From NCBI GenBank assembly GCA_002256985.1, contig NCGO01000001.1:372001-436000 (forward strand): a stretch of 64,000 nucleotides of DNA, in the 5' to 3' direction. Source of the stretch: Novosphingobium sp. 28-62-57 (lineage in GTDB: Bacteria > Pseudomonadota > Alphaproteobacteria > Sphingomonadales > Sphingomonadaceae). Below are positions 36,443-44,713 of this stretch, piece by piece. A program made the position numbers and the translations under genes. Under the pieces are notes generated by a model that worked only from the letters and a program-made list of their open reading frames with translations, made no database searches and was not told the origin of the DNA. The stretch's first letter is position 1, and every line of letters starts with the position of its first letter.

Positions 36443-36931
36443 ATGAACAAGGCCCTGATGATTGCTGCACTGGCTGCAGCAACGCTGACCACAGCCTGCA
36501 CGACGAACGGTTTTTCCGATGGACCTGGCTATGCCGGGAACGATAACGGCTGGGGCTACTACGACAACAGGTACTACGAGCAGAATGGTCGCTACGACTA
36601 TGACCGCCCCGATCCGCGCTATGGCAACCGCTACGAAGCTGATCGCTACTATCGCAACAATGGCCGCTATCGCGAGCGGCAGCTTTCGAACAATGACCGC
36701 GTCTATCGCGGGCGCGACAACCGCTACTATTGCCGCCGTTCGGATGGTTCGACCGGCCTGATCGTTGGCGGCCTTGGCGGTGCAGCGCTGGGGGCGATGA
36801 TCGCGCCGGGCGACAGCAGGCCTTTGGGAGCAATCATCGGCGCGATTGGCGGAGCGGCGGCAGGGGCTGCGATTGACAATGGCAATCGCAACAACCGCAA
36901 TAACCGGAACAGCAACATACGCTGCCGCTAA
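36443..36931 (+). CDS. Glycine-zipper 2TM lipoprotein
   Basis: A 162-residue envelope protein. The signal peptide ends with lipobox TTAC (residues 16-19 or so), followed by a Tyr/Arg/Asn-rich middle of about 80 residues. The C-terminus holds two glycine-zipper helices, GLIVGGLGGAALGAMIA and GAIIGAIGGAAAGAAI, as in the Rickettsia 17-kDa antigen/OmpA-linked family. Such proteins insert in the outer membrane or periplasm and are often stress-induced. ATG 36443 follows AAGGAT. Confidence 0.85.
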   Translation: MNKALMIAALAAATLTTACTTNGFSDGPGYAGNDNGWGYYDNRYYEQNGRYDYDRPDPRYGNRYEADRYYRNNGRYRERQLSNNDRVYRGRDNRYYCRRSDGSTGLIVGGLGGAALGAMIAPGDSRPLGAIIGAIGGAAAGAAIDNGNRNNRNNRNSNIRCR

Positions 36932-36959
36932 AGCACTGTGACAGAAATCTGAACCACCG

Positions 36960-37031
36960 CCGTTCGTGTCGAGCGAAGTCGAGACACCAAGCGCTGGGTA
37001 AGCGTGTCTCGACTTCGCTCGACACGAACGG
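36960..37031. repeat. Perfect 28-bp inverted repeat, CCGTTCGTGTCGAG family, copy 1
   Basis: Arms 36960-36987 and 37004-37031 are exact reverse complements with a 16-base loop. The same arm occurs at 52061-52125, and a variant at 57871-57938. It follows the glycine-zipper gene stop and may act as its terminator. Confidence 0.9.
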
Positions 37032-37096
37032 TTGTTTGTATAGTTCTCAATTTTCGCAGCCCGCTCTGACGCTCCCCCGCCGTTAATCCGGGCCAA

Positions 37097-37118
37097 CCCC
37101 TCCCCTGCGTGGGAGGGG
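37097..37118. repeat. CCCCTCCC/GGGAGGGG hairpin
   Basis: CCCCTCCC (37097-37104) and GGGAGGGG (37111-37118) flank a 6-base loop. The arms are the same as those of the palindrome at 30860-30879, so they probably belong to one repeat type. It lies just downstream of the small gene ending at 37146. Confidence 0.7.
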
Positions 37119-37145
37119 CGAGGCTTGGGCGGGTCAGGCTGTGCC

Positions 37146-37280
37146 TCAGCTGTTTCGGATGTTGTCCAGACCGGCCAGGACGCCCGGCTTCTGCGTTGGG
37201 TTCGATGCATTGAGCTTCTTGGGTTTTTCCGCCTTGGGTTTGCGGATTTCCTTGCTCGATTTCTTCTGGCTCTTGGCCAT
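37146..37280 (-). CDS. Small basic protein, 44 residues
   Basis: A short open frame starting at ATG 37280 with GGAGAAG seven bases upstream. The product starts MAKSQKKSSKEIRKPKAEK and ends GVLAGLDNIRNS. It is strongly lysine-rich in the first half. Similar short MAxxxK-x-KEIRKPK proteins are common unannotated products in proteobacteria, from memory. A good ribosome binding site and clean stop support it as a real gene. Function is unknown; nucleic acid binding is possible from its charge. Confidence 0.7.
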   Translation of the reverse strand: MAKSQKKSSKEIRKPKAEKPKKLNASNPTQKPGVLAGLDNIRNS

Positions 37281-37344
37281 GTTACTTCTCCGGCGGGCAG
37301 ATGCCCTGCCTTGGCCTAGGCCTTTGCAGCTTCAATAGCGAATT

Positions 37345-37827
37345 TTAACGCGCCAGCCGTCCCAGCACTTCATCCAGCGCAGACAGGAAGCGGGACCGGT
37401 CCGCCTTTGAAAAGGGGGCAGGCCCGCCGATGATGTCGCCGCCTGCGCGCAAGTCCGCCATGATGGCGCGCGTGGCGATCTGGTTGCCGATGGACCCGTG
37501 GGTGAAGGGCTTGCCTGTGGGTGAAAGTACGCTGGCCCCTGCTTTCAGGCACCGGTCAGCCAGCAGAATATCGGCGGTGATGACCACAGCCTTGGCGTGT
37601 GCGGCTTCGGCGATCCAATCGTCAGCAGCGTCAAATCCATCGCTCACCACCACGCGCCGCACCAGCGGATGGACCGGCACGCGGAAAGGGGAATTGCTCA
37701 CCACGACCACCGGCACATTGCGGCGCCATGCGACCTTGTAGATCTCGTCTTTCACCGGACAGGCATCGCCATCGACAAGGATGGTCAGAACAGGCGCGGG
37801 GGAGGGCGTGGTTTCGGTGTGCGTCAT
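37345..37827 (-). CDS. UPF0178/YaiI-YqxD family protein
   Basis: A 160-residue DUF188 protein with a PIN-like/NYN-type fold predicted for the family. LVDGDACPVKDEIYKVA is the family N-terminal signature, with ITADILLADRC and GGPAPFSKADRSRF later. Function is not established, though conserved aspartates (D19, D21 region and TAD) suggest a metal-dependent nuclease. It stands alone in its strand context, divergent from the cold-shock gene. Confidence 0.9.
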   Translation of the reverse strand: MTHTETTPSPAPVLTILVDGDACPVKDEIYKVAWRRNVPVVVVSNSPFRVPVHPLVRRVVVSDGFDAADDWIAEAAHAKAVVITADILLADRCLKAGASVLSPTGKPFTHGSIGNQIATRAIMADLRAGGDIIGGPAPFSKADRSRFLSALDEVLGRLAR

Positions 37828-38075
37828 GCCGCGCCATAGCGGCTCGGCCCGTTTTGCGCCACAGTCTGCCGATTACGTTCGCCAATCCGCCCATGACCTG
37901 CTACCGCGATGTTGCTGACGTCGAATTTTGCGACGGACTTCGGCTACAACTACCGGTTTGGCGCTTCGGCACTGCCTCGGCTTTTGACGACGATTTCCTT
38001 TCAATTGACGATTTTGACGCACGGCCTGTCTGCACTTTCGCAGGCCGGCAACCATCGTTCTTGAAAGGAACTCCC

Positions 38076-38282
38076 ATGCCAGTAGGCACCGTAAAATTCT
38101 TCAACACCGACAAGGGCTATGGCTTCATTCAGCCTGACAACGGCGGCGCAGACAGCTTCGTTCACATCTCGGCCGTTCAGGCTGCCGGCATGTCGAGCCT
38201 CGATAAGGACCAGCGTCTGAGCTATGAAGTCGAAACCGGCCGCAATGGCAAGGCTTCGGCTGTGAATCTCGCTTCGGCCTGA
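38076..38282 (+). CDS. Cold-shock protein, CspA family
   Basis: A 68-residue single cold-shock domain protein that binds single-stranded RNA/DNA and melts mRNA structure. RNP1 is KGYGFIQP and RNP2 SFVHIS. ATG 38076 follows AAAGGA. The long open frame upstream is not coding; a leader of up to about 240 bases precedes the gene, as often seen for cold-regulated csp mRNAs whose 5' region changes structure with temperature. Confidence 0.95.
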   Translation: MPVGTVKFFNTDKGYGFIQPDNGGADSFVHISAVQAAGMSSLDKDQRLSYEVETGRNGKASAVNLASA

Positions 38283-38348
38283 TCCGGCTTTCTTTGGAGC
38301 GAAAGCGCGGGCCTTTTCAAAGAGCCTGCAGCCTGTGACTGCGCAGCA

Positions 38349-38744
38349 ATGACTTTCGCTTCTGAAGCCGAACTTCAAGTCCGCCTCCGCCGCGCCGCGT
38401 TCAACCGCGCGCTGGCAGAGGCGGACTTTGTTGTTTTGGGGACGCTGCTTGCCCCCGATGTCGTGCTGGTCACCGGCACGGACAGTGCCGTGATTGCCGG
38501 GCGCAAGGCGCAATTGGCCGCGTGGAAGCGCGAATTTTCCGCCAACCCGCGCACAATCTATACGCGCACCACAACAGCGGTGATCGGATCGGAGGTTGAG
38601 CCGATTGCGATGGAGCACGGACAGTGGCAGGGCGTGGTCGCTGGCACAGAGCGCGTGGCCGCCTCGGGCACATATGCCGCCAAATGGCGACACTTGCCCC
38701 AAGGCTGGATGCTGATTGCCGAGATTTTCGTCACGTTGGGTTGA
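38349..38744 (+). CDS. SnoaL/DUF4440-like NTF2-fold protein
   Basis: A 131-residue protein with the small alpha+beta barrel layout of the NTF2-like superfamily: an N-terminal helix with FNRALAEADFVVLGTLLAPDVVLVTG, then a strand-rich part ending GWMLIAEIF. Members serve as small enzymes or binding modules; no specific catalytic residue is clear. It starts 66 bases after the cold-shock gene. Confidence 0.7.
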   Translation: MTFASEAELQVRLRRAAFNRALAEADFVVLGTLLAPDVVLVTGTDSAVIAGRKAQLAAWKREFSANPRTIYTRTTTAVIGSEVEPIAMEHGQWQGVVAGTERVAASGTYAAKWRHLPQGWMLIAEIFVTLG

Positions 38745-38841
38745 TCGGCATCCGTTTTGCCGACGCAGTGACCTGAAGCAAAAGACCGTGCCGTTCGTGT
38801 TGCGAGCGCAGCGACGGATTGGTCATGTCCAAGCAGAAATT

Positions 38842-39005
38842 GTTTCGCGCAGAGGGCGCAGGGGAAGCAGAGGCGCAAAGACGTTGAACTTGCGGCAAAG
38901 CCGTCTCACCAAGTTGGACGTTGCGTTTTTCGTGAGAGCCTTGGAGTAGATAGACCTTCGGTCCGGCGGTCCATCTCTGCTCCCTTTGCGGACTCTGCGC
39001 GAAAC
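38842..39005. repeat. CGCAGAGG-family inverted-repeat element, copy at 38.8 kb
   Basis: Left arm 38842-38872 and right arm 38975-39005 are imperfect inverted copies of about 31 bases sharing CTCTGCGCGAAAC ends. The core includes CTTGCGGCAAAGCCGTCTCA, resembling the core at 7018-7045. The surrounding gap (38745-39212) also holds a degenerate CCGTTCGTGTTGCGAGCG fragment near 38791 and the terminator at 39091; no gene is seen. Confidence 0.8.
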
Positions 39006-39090
39006 GCTCTTTCCTTGATCAAGGGGAGGCTTCGAAAAGCAAATGGGCAGCTGATCCCTCAAAGTTGCAAACAATGCACCGGCCAAACGA

Positions 39091-39125
39091 AAAAGGGCGC
39101 TGCCATCACCGGCAGCGCCCCTTTT
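39091..39125 (-). terminator. Strong hairpin downstream of the small secreted protein gene
   Basis: GGGCGCTGCC (39095-39104) pairs perfectly with GGCAGCGCCC (39111-39120). It is flanked by AAAA on the left and TTTT on the right, so it can terminate in both directions. It lies 87 bases beyond the stop codon of the leftward gene at 39213. Confidence 0.85.
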
Positions 39126-39212
39126 CGGTTACCTTGTCAGCAAATAGCTGGCGCGGTTCACGGGTTTGGCGATGCTCGCCATTTGGCGAGGCATTCCCGT
39201 GTTGCGTGGCAG

Positions 39213-39503
39213 TCAATCGTTAGCGGCAGCAGCCTTGCTTGCGATCGGCTTCACGTCCTTCACGTCGAAGGTGACCGGACGGCCATTGAAGCGGCCCGTG
39301 ACGGTGCGCTTGGTGACGCGCAGTTCGAAAGGCACCTTGCCGGCATAGGCCGAACCCTTGAGAACCTTGACTTCGCCCTGCTGTTCGGCGGTGTAATCGT
39401 ACTTCACACCCTGATAGGTAAACGAACCGGTTTCGCCTTCTGCGGCGATGGCGGGAGCCGAAACGAGGACGGCAGCGGCGAGAGCGATTGCGGTCTTGAT
39501 CAT
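39213..39503 (-). CDS. Small secreted protein of unknown function
   Basis: A 96-residue product with a clear signal peptide (MIKTAIALAAAVLVSAPAIA, cleavage near residue 21). The mature part of about 75 residues is strand-rich, with TYQGVKYDYTAEQQG and a VTGRFNGRPVTFDV segment. Similar small periplasmic proteins recur in sphingomonads, from memory, without known function. The ATG at 39503 follows CAGGAGA. The 290 bases to the next gene (39504-39793) are less G+C-rich and contain no feature I can name. Confidence 0.75.
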   Translation of the reverse strand: MIKTAIALAAAVLVSAPAIAAEGETGSFTYQGVKYDYTAEQQGEVKVLKGSAYAGKVPFELRVTKRTVTGRFNGRPVTFDVKDVKPIASKAAAAND

Positions 39504-39793
39504 GGTACTGTCTCCTGCATGGTCAGGAAAGACTGCGCCTCGCAACCTTGTCCTGTTGCATTGCAGCATACGGAATGTGTGCACTGCGGCAATTGTGTTT
39601 GCCGTTCGTTCGGTTGCAGAATATGCAACTTACAATTCAACCATGTAAAATCAGCAGGTTGCTTAACAGCTGACAAGTCTCACCTGTGCGAAGTTACGTA
39701 TGCATCGCAGCAATTTTCGGCGTGCAAACCGAGTATCTGCAGCAATTTGCAATCGCCTCGACAGGTAAGACGATGCGCCCGAACCGCCAGAGT

Positions 39794-40099
39794 TCAGCGT
39801 TTGCGCACAAATTCGGCGCGCAGGACCAAGCCTTTGATGCCCGGATAGCGGCAATCGATTTCCTGCGCATCGCCGGTAAGGCGGATGGATTTGATCAGTG
39901 TGCCCTGTTTCAGGGTCTGGCCAGCGCCTTTCACTTCCAGATCCTTGATTAGCGTAACCTGATCGCCATCGGCCAGCAGGTTGCCCACAGCATCGCGCAC
40001 TTCCACCGTATTTTCAGCGCTGCGCTTGGCCGCAAGCTCGGACGCTGCCATCCATTCGCCGCTGTCCTCGTCATAGACATAGTCTTCGTCGTTCGTCAT
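39794..40099 (-). CDS. PhnA-domain protein lacking the N-terminal zinc ribbon
   Basis: A 101-residue protein. Residues 30-101 match the PhnA/YjdM domain: VEVRDAVGNLL, DGDQVTLIKDLEVKGAG, KQGTLIKSIRLT and CRYPGIKGLVLRAEFVRK. The first 28 residues lack the cysteine pairs of the E. coli-type zinc ribbon and are acidic. Despite the historical name, PhnA proteins are not shown to be needed for phosphonate use. The ATG at 40099 is preferred over the upstream extension. It is divergent from the GNAT gene. Confidence 0.85.
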   Translation of the reverse strand: MTNDEDYVYDEDSGEWMAASELAAKRSAENTVEVRDAVGNLLADGDQVTLIKDLEVKGAGQTLKQGTLIKSIRLTGDAQEIDCRYPGIKGLVLRAEFVRKR

Positions 40100-40175
40100 G
40101 CTTTGCTCCAAACTGTGTCGGCGTTGGCACATGTTACAGAAGATTGCTACCATGGTTGAGCAATTGGAGCCCCTG

Positions 40176-40778
40176 ATGGACAGGACGATCATCACGCTTG
40201 GCACCAGTCATGCCGATGCAGCAACTGCAACGCTGGCAGCGGCCTTTGCCGATGATCCGGCCATGTCGTGGATTTTCCCCGATCCTGAGGTGCGCGCGCG
40301 GCGCTTGCCCGCCCTGATGCGCTGGTCGTTTGAGGACCACCTGCGCCATGGCATGGTGCTGGGCACGCCGGGTTGCGAAGTGGTGACGCTATGGCGTCCG
40401 CCCGGGACCGTTCATGCTCATGCAAAGCTGACGTTACCGATGATGTTCAAGTTTCTGGCGATGCTTGGCACAGGTGTGCAGCGCGCAGAACTGCTTGACC
40501 GGATGATCGAAAAGCATCTTCCAGCAGGCGAAGCGCAATTCTATCTGCGCATGGCGGCGGTTCGGCTGGATCGACAGGGGCAGGGGCTGGGAGGCCTGGC
40601 GATACGGGCAGGGCTGGCGCAGGCCACCTCGGCCGGTTTGCCCTCGGCGCTGGAAACGGCAAAGGAAAGCAATGTTGGCCTTTACCGCTCGCTGGGCTTT
40701 GACGTGATCAAGACCTGGCATCCGGCAAAAAGCGGGCCTCAGTTCTGGACCATGGTGTGCGCAGCGCCAGTCAACTGA
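40176..40778 (+). CDS. GNAT-family N-acetyltransferase
   Basis: A 200-residue acetyltransferase of the Gcn5-related fold. The acetyl-CoA binding region is MAAVRLDRQGQGLGGLAIRAG (motif A, R/Q-x-x-G-x-G/A type), followed by ETAKESNVGLYRSLGF (motif B). The substrate is unknown. ATG 40176 follows TTGGAG, better than the in-frame ATG at 40152. Its 3' end overlaps the convergent TauE-family gene by eight bases. Confidence 0.82.
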   Translation: MDRTIITLGTSHADAATATLAAAFADDPAMSWIFPDPEVRARRLPALMRWSFEDHLRHGMVLGTPGCEVVTLWRPPGTVHAHAKLTLPMMFKFLAMLGTGVQRAELLDRMIEKHLPAGEAQFYLRMAAVRLDRQGQGLGGLAIRAGLAQATSAGLPSALETAKESNVGLYRSLGFDVIKTWHPAKSGPQFWTMVCAAPVN

Positions 40779-41523
40779 GGGCCACCTGCATCAGGCGCGC
40801 GCCGAGCAGTACCATCAGCACGTAGATGATCGTGTAGAACCGCTCTGGCTTCAGCACCCGCACCAGCCGCACGGCCACCAGCGTTGCACCTATGGCCAGC
40901 GGCACCAACAGCGCTGCGGCAATCACCACATCGCGCGTGAAGGCCCCCAGCGCGATGTAACTTGGCACTTTGAGCCAGTTTATGGCGGCAAACAGGATTG
41001 CGTTGGTGCCGGCATAAGTCAGATGGGGCAACTTGCGTGGGGTGACCCACATCTGGAATGGCGGGCCCCCGGCATGAGCGACCTGGCTGGTGAAACCTGT
41101 CGCCAAGCCGAACAGACCGCCGACCCATCCGGGCGAGGTGGATGCAGCAGCGACCCTGCCGCCGCGCTCGATCCACAGGCGGTAGACCCCGAACATCAGC
41201 GTGATCGCGCCCAACACGCCCATCAGCGCCTGCTCATCGATCATGGCCGCCATCGCCCAGCCCAGCGCAATGCCGATAACCGCGCCGGGCAGCATCCATG
41301 CCACGATCCAGCGGTCCCATGCGTGGCGGAAAGACCAGACGCTGACGACATCCTGCACGATCAGGATTGGCAGCAGGATCGTCGCCGCGGTCGACGCGGG
41401 CAGGGCCAGCGCGGCAATCGGCGTGCCCAGTGCTCCAAGCCCGGAAAAGCCGCCCTTGGCCATGCCGACCATGACGACCGCGGCCACACAGGCGGCCAGC
41501 ACATAGGGATCTGACAGCAGCAT
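40771..41523 (-). CDS. TauE/SafE-family sulfite/organosulfonate exporter
   Basis: A 250-residue integral membrane protein with about eight hydrophobic segments. The N-terminal half has GMAKGGFSGLGALGTPI and the second half GLFGLATGFTSQVAHAGGPPF, the repeated glycine-rich motifs of the TSUP/TauE-SafE family. Members export sulfite, sulfonates or similar anions; the substrate cannot be told. It is last in a leftward run with DoxX (4 bases upstream) and cupin genes. Confidence 0.87.
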   Translation of the reverse strand: MLLSDPYVLAACVAAVVMVGMAKGGFSGLGALGTPIAALALPASTAATILLPILIVQDVVSVWSFRHAWDRWIVAWMLPGAVIGIALGWAMAAMIDEQALMGVLGAITLMFGVYRLWIERGGRVAAASTSPGWVGGLFGLATGFTSQVAHAGGPPFQMWVTPRKLPHLTYAGTNAILFAAINWLKVPSYIALGAFTRDVVIAAALLVPLAIGATLVAVRLVRVLKPERFYTIIYVLMVLLGARLMQVALS

Positions 41524-41527
41524 GGGG

Positions 41528-41932
41528 CTATCTTGCCACCTTGCGCCAAGGCCAATCCGTCACCCCGCCGCACCACAGGGCCAGCCACACCACCAGCGGC
41601 TGCGCAAACATGCGCGGGACGTGGTAACCGAGGCCGAGCCCGCCGTCCGCTTTGGTCATATCGATGATGAAGTGGTTGATGTTGGCCGGAAACACGCAGA
41701 TGGCATAGAGCGCCAACCCGATCGCTGCGGCTTTGCGCAAGGGAAGGGAAAATCCCTGCACCAGCCCGATTGCGCCCAGAATTTCGGCAATTCCGGTAAG
41801 AAGTACAACGGCTTCGGGCGCGGGGACCCACAGTGGCATGATCGTAAGGAACGGTTTAGGCGCTATGAGGTGGATAATCCCCGCAGCGAAGTAGAACAGG
41901 ACAAGGATGACGCGCAGGATACGGTGCGTCAT
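41528..41932 (-). CDS. DoxX-like membrane protein
   Basis: A 134-residue protein with four hydrophobic helices. The first contains AAGIIHLIAPKPFLTIMP and the second GIAEILGAIGLV, as in DoxX/DUF4267-like quinol-associated membrane proteins. Its role in such families ranges from thiosulfate oxidation to redox stress, unspecified here. The ATG overlaps the cupin stop codon by four bases, so translation is coupled. Confidence 0.82.
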   Translation of the reverse strand: MTHRILRVILVLFYFAAGIIHLIAPKPFLTIMPLWVPAPEAVVLLTGIAEILGAIGLVQGFSLPLRKAAAIGLALYAICVFPANINHFIIDMTKADGGLGLGYHVPRMFAQPLVVWLALWCGGVTDWPWRKVAR

Positions 41933-42366
41933 GCGCCGGGGCTCCAGCCGGGCGGTGCCAGCGTGAAGCCTGCAAAATCGAAGCCCGGCGCGACAACGCA
42001 TGAAACCAGCGCATAGCCATGCGGCCCGCTTAACGCACTGGCAGCTTGCCATTGCCCTGTCGGCACCACGCCCTGCAGCCCTTGCCCTGAGACATTATCG
42101 GGCCCAAGGACGAGTTGGCTTGGCGGGCTTGCATCATTTTCGGCAATCTCCAGCAGAACCGGATCACCGCCTTGCCATAACCAGATTTCGTCTGCGTCTA
42201 CGGTATGCCAATGCGAACGATCGCCAGTGCGCAGCAGGAACAGGATCGCTGTGCTTGACGGACGACCGCCATCAGCCACCGATCCGCGCCATGTCTCCCG
42301 ATAGAAGCCGCCTTCAGGATGGGGGGAAAGACCGAGTTGGTCGATAAGATCTTGTGCTGTGGGCAT
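41929..42366 (-). CDS. Cupin-domain protein, DUF985 (Cupin_5) family
   Basis: A 145-residue single cupin barrel. LGLSPHPEGGFYRETWR is the family N-terminus. SHWHTVDADEIW supplies two histidines and a glutamate of the metal site, and a third histidine lies in the second cupin motif (GPHGYALVSCVVAPGF). Related yeast and bacterial proteins are uncharacterised or weakly linked to sugar metabolism. The ATG at 42366 is preferred over a TTG three bases earlier. It overlaps the DoxX gene downstream. Confidence 0.87.
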   Translation of the reverse strand: MPTAQDLIDQLGLSPHPEGGFYRETWRGSVADGGRPSSTAILFLLRTGDRSHWHTVDADEIWLWQGGDPVLLEIAENDASPPSQLVLGPDNVSGQGLQGVVPTGQWQAASALSGPHGYALVSCVVAPGFDFAGFTLAPPGWSPGA

Positions 42367-42400
42367 CAACCGATGTTGCCGGGGCTGGCCAGCGTGTCAA

Positions 42401-42754
42401 TCACCAGACGGCAGGTTCCAGCACAAGGGGGCGCTCGGCGATAGTGGTCCAGCCAAGCGCTGCGATCACATCGTTGCTTTCGCGCGCGGTGCGTCCATCG
42501 GCAAGCGACCATGTGACGTGCCATACTTTTCCATCCGGGCGCGCCGTGGAGCTGTTCAGGGCAACCACCATGGCCTCAACACCTTTGCCATCATCCGACC
42601 GGCCAATGATCACTGCCGTTTCAACCGGTGTTGGAGCGTCTTTGCCATTAACCGCCAAAGTCACATGATCGGCAATCACGCGGGGGTAGGTTGGTGGCAG
42701 ATCAGCCAGCAGGGCGGCACGGCAATCACGGGTGAGCTTCCATCCGATTGTCAT
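42401..42754 (-). CDS. Unknown protein with two HxT motifs, possibly 2H phosphoesterase-like
   Basis: A 117-residue protein I cannot assign to a named family. Two histidine-x-threonine motifs stand out: HVTL near residue 30 and HVTW near 79, the spacing and type seen in 2H phosphoesterases, including the cyclic phosphodiesterase part of fungal tRNA ligase. The protein is otherwise strand-rich (VETAVIIGRS, GVEAMVVALN). This reading is inference from motif pairs. It is in the leftward run between a small membrane protein (22 bases upstream) and the cupin gene. Confidence 0.7.
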   Translation of the reverse strand: MTIGWKLTRDCRAALLADLPPTYPRVIADHVTLAVNGKDAPTPVETAVIIGRSDDGKGVEAMVVALNSSTARPDGKVWHVTWSLADGRTARESNDVIAALGWTTIAERPLVLEPAVW

Positions 42755-42776
42755 GCTGCCCCGCGATTGTCCTGCG

Positions 42777-42935
42777 TTATTGCGGCGTGACGAGCGCGCC
42801 TGTGACCCAGATAACCGTCAGCGCCCCGATGGCGAGGAACAGGCCGACTGCCAGCACCCAGCGCATGACATTGGAGGTTTCACCCCCACGCGCGTCTTCG
42901 GTGGTGACATGTGTCTGATTGCCGTGCTTTTCCAT
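42777..42935 (-). CDS. Small single-span membrane protein, 52 residues
   Basis: A 52-residue frame starting at ATG 42935 with GGAGAAG seven bases upstream. Residues 1-23 are polar (starting MEKHGNQTHVTTEDARGG) and residues 24-48 form one transmembrane helix, WVLAVGLFLAIGALTVIWV. The C-terminus is short (GALVTPQ). The good ribosome binding site and tight spacing to the next gene support it. No function can be assigned. Confidence 0.75.
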   Translation of the reverse strand: MEKHGNQTHVTTEDARGGETSNVMRWVLAVGLFLAIGALTVIWVTGALVTPQ

Positions 42936-43046
42936 GAAGCTTCTCCTTGCATATTCCCGGAACTTGCCGAGTCTACGCTTGGGGAAGCCCCCTGTTCCGG
43001 CCTTGTTTGCGCAAGCAAGCCAGAGCAGGGGAAAAGCCGCTTAAGA

Positions 43047-43883
43047 TCAGTCGCGCAGCAGTTCGTTGATGCCGGTCTTGCTGCGAGTCTGCGCGTCCAC
43101 AGTCTTGACGATAACCGCGCAATAAAGCGACGGGCCCGGCGTGCCATCGGGCAAGGGCTTGCCTGGCATCGCGCCGGGCACGACCACCGCATAGGGCGGC
43201 ACGCGGCCGATGTGGACTTCGCCGGTGGCGCGGTCAACGATTTTGGTCGATGCGCCAAGGTAGACGCCCATCGAAAGGACCGCGCCTTCGCCCACGATCA
43301 CGCCTTCGGCCACTTCCGAGCGCGCGCCAATGAAAGCGCCATCCTCGATGATCACCGGGCCAGCCTGCAACGGTTCGAGCACACCGCCAATGCCTGCGCC
43401 GCCCGAGATGTGCACGTTCTTGCCGATCTGTGCGCAAGAACCGACCGTGGCCCAGGTATCGACCATCGTGCCTTCATCGACGAAGGCACCGATGTTGACG
43501 AAGCTTGGCATCAGCACCACGCCCTTGGCAATGTGCGCGCCCTTGCGTGCCACCGCGCCGGGCACCACGCGGAAACCGGCTGCGCGGAAGCGCGCATCGT
43601 CCCAACTGGCGAACTTCGAGGGCACCTTGTCAAACGCAGGCGCGCCGCCCGAACCGTTATCGATCACCGCGTTGTCGTTCAGTCGGAACGAGAGCAGCAC
43701 GGCCTTCTTGAGCCACTGGTTGACTTGCCATTCCCCGTCCACTTTCTGCGCGGCGCGGGCCTGACCGCTGTCGAGCAGTTCGAGCGCGGCTTCCACCACT
43801 TCGCGCACCGCATCGCTGGCTGGGGTAACATTCGCGCGGTCTTCCCATGCGGCGTCGATGGCGGCTTCGAGGTGTGCGGTCAT
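43047..43883 (-). CDS. dapD: Tetrahydrodipicolinate N-succinyltransferase
   Basis: A 278-residue enzyme of lysine/diaminopimelate synthesis that succinylates tetrahydrodipicolinate using succinyl-CoA. The left-handed beta-helix hexapeptide repeats are clear ([20 protein letters not shown], then [26 protein letters not shown]). The N-terminal domain includes DNAVIDNG. The ATG at 43883 fits the family start. It lies 46 bases after the HAD phosphatase gene on the same strand. Confidence 0.96.
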   Translation of the reverse strand: MTAHLEAAIDAAWEDRANVTPASDAVREVVEAALELLDSGQARAAQKVDGEWQVNQWLKKAVLLSFRLNDNAVIDNGSGGAPAFDKVPSKFASWDDARFRAAGFRVVPGAVARKGAHIAKGVVLMPSFVNIGAFVDEGTMVDTWATVGSCAQIGKNVHISGGAGIGGVLEPLQAGPVIIEDGAFIGARSEVAEGVIVGEGAVLSMGVYLGASTKIVDRATGEVHIGRVPPYAVVVPGAMPGKPLPDGTPGPSLYCAVIVKTVDAQTRSKTGINELLRD

Positions 43884-43929
43884 GCTGTTTCTCCAGACGG
43901 GATCGGTATGGAACAAAATTGCGCGGCCA

Positions 43930-44619
43930 CTAGCCGAGCGTGGTGCGATCGGCAAGGCTTGCCAAAGTGTGGTCCAGCCATTGCACAATGTCATCGGCCA
44001 CCACATCGATGGCGGCATCATCCTTGGCCCGATCCCCCCAATCGGTGGCGAGGTCCAGCCACACCGTTTGCATGCCCAGCGCCTTGGCCGGGGCCAGATT
44101 GCGCGCCATATCCTCAACGAACACGGCAGTTTCGGGCACGATCCCGAAAGCCTCGATCATGCCGGTATAGGCCGAAGGTTCGGGCTTTGGGCGATATTCC
44201 ATCGCGTGGATATCCCAGATGCCCTCGAAGCTGTTTTCCAGCCCAAGGCCCTGCAGCACCCGCATGGCATAGGCATCATCGCCATTCGTGAACAGGATCT
44301 TGCGGCCCGGCAGCGCCGCCAGCCGGGTGGCCAGACGCGGCGCTGCGGCCAGCGGTGCCATGTCGATATCGTGCACAAAGTCCAGAAATTCGCGCGGCTC
44401 GGTCGCATGATAATGCATCAGGCCCGAAAGCGTGGTGCCATGATCGTGGAAATAGAGCTTCTGCACGCGCCGTGCTTCGGTGGCGTCGCAGCTGAGCAAG
44501 TCCTGAATGAATTGCCCCATCCGCAGATCGATCTGATCGAACAGCCGCGTTGACGGGGGATAGAGAGTATTGTCGAGATCGAAGATCCAGCAATCGATGC
44601 AGGCCGGGTCAAAAGGCAT
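43930..44619 (-). CDS. HAD-family pyrimidine 5'-nucleotidase-like phosphatase
   Basis: A 229-residue haloacid dehalogenase phosphatase. Motif I is DLDNTLYP (nucleophile first aspartate), motif II FTNGD, and motif [13 protein letters not shown] with VFVEDMARN. The DNTLY form and helical cap match the SDT1/pyrimidine nucleotidase subgroup. It probably dephosphorylates UMP/CMP or a related metabolite. The ATG at 44619 starts just before the domain; a TTG at 44637 is possible. It starts the leftward dapD run and is divergent from the subtilase. Confidence 0.87.
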   Translation of the reverse strand: MPFDPACIDCWIFDLDNTLYPPSTRLFDQIDLRMGQFIQDLLSCDATEARRVQKLYFHDHGTTLSGLMHYHATEPREFLDFVHDIDMAPLAAAPRLATRLAALPGRKILFTNGDDAYAMRVLQGLGLENSFEGIWDIHAMEYRPKPEPSAYTGMIEAFGIVPETAVFVEDMARNLAPAKALGMQTVWLDLATDWGDRAKDDAAIDVVADDIVQWLDHTLASLADRTTLG

Positions 44620-44713
44620 ATCAGGTATCAAATCCAAAGCCGTGTCATCGTTCGTTTACGCTGAAGCGAATAACAGCAAGATGCACCACTGGCCACAGGG
44701 GTATGGAACGTTG

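Noticed and set aside
42732-44291. A 519-codon plus-strand frame
   Set aside because: It runs antisense to dapD and the HAD phosphatase and has shadow-type composition.
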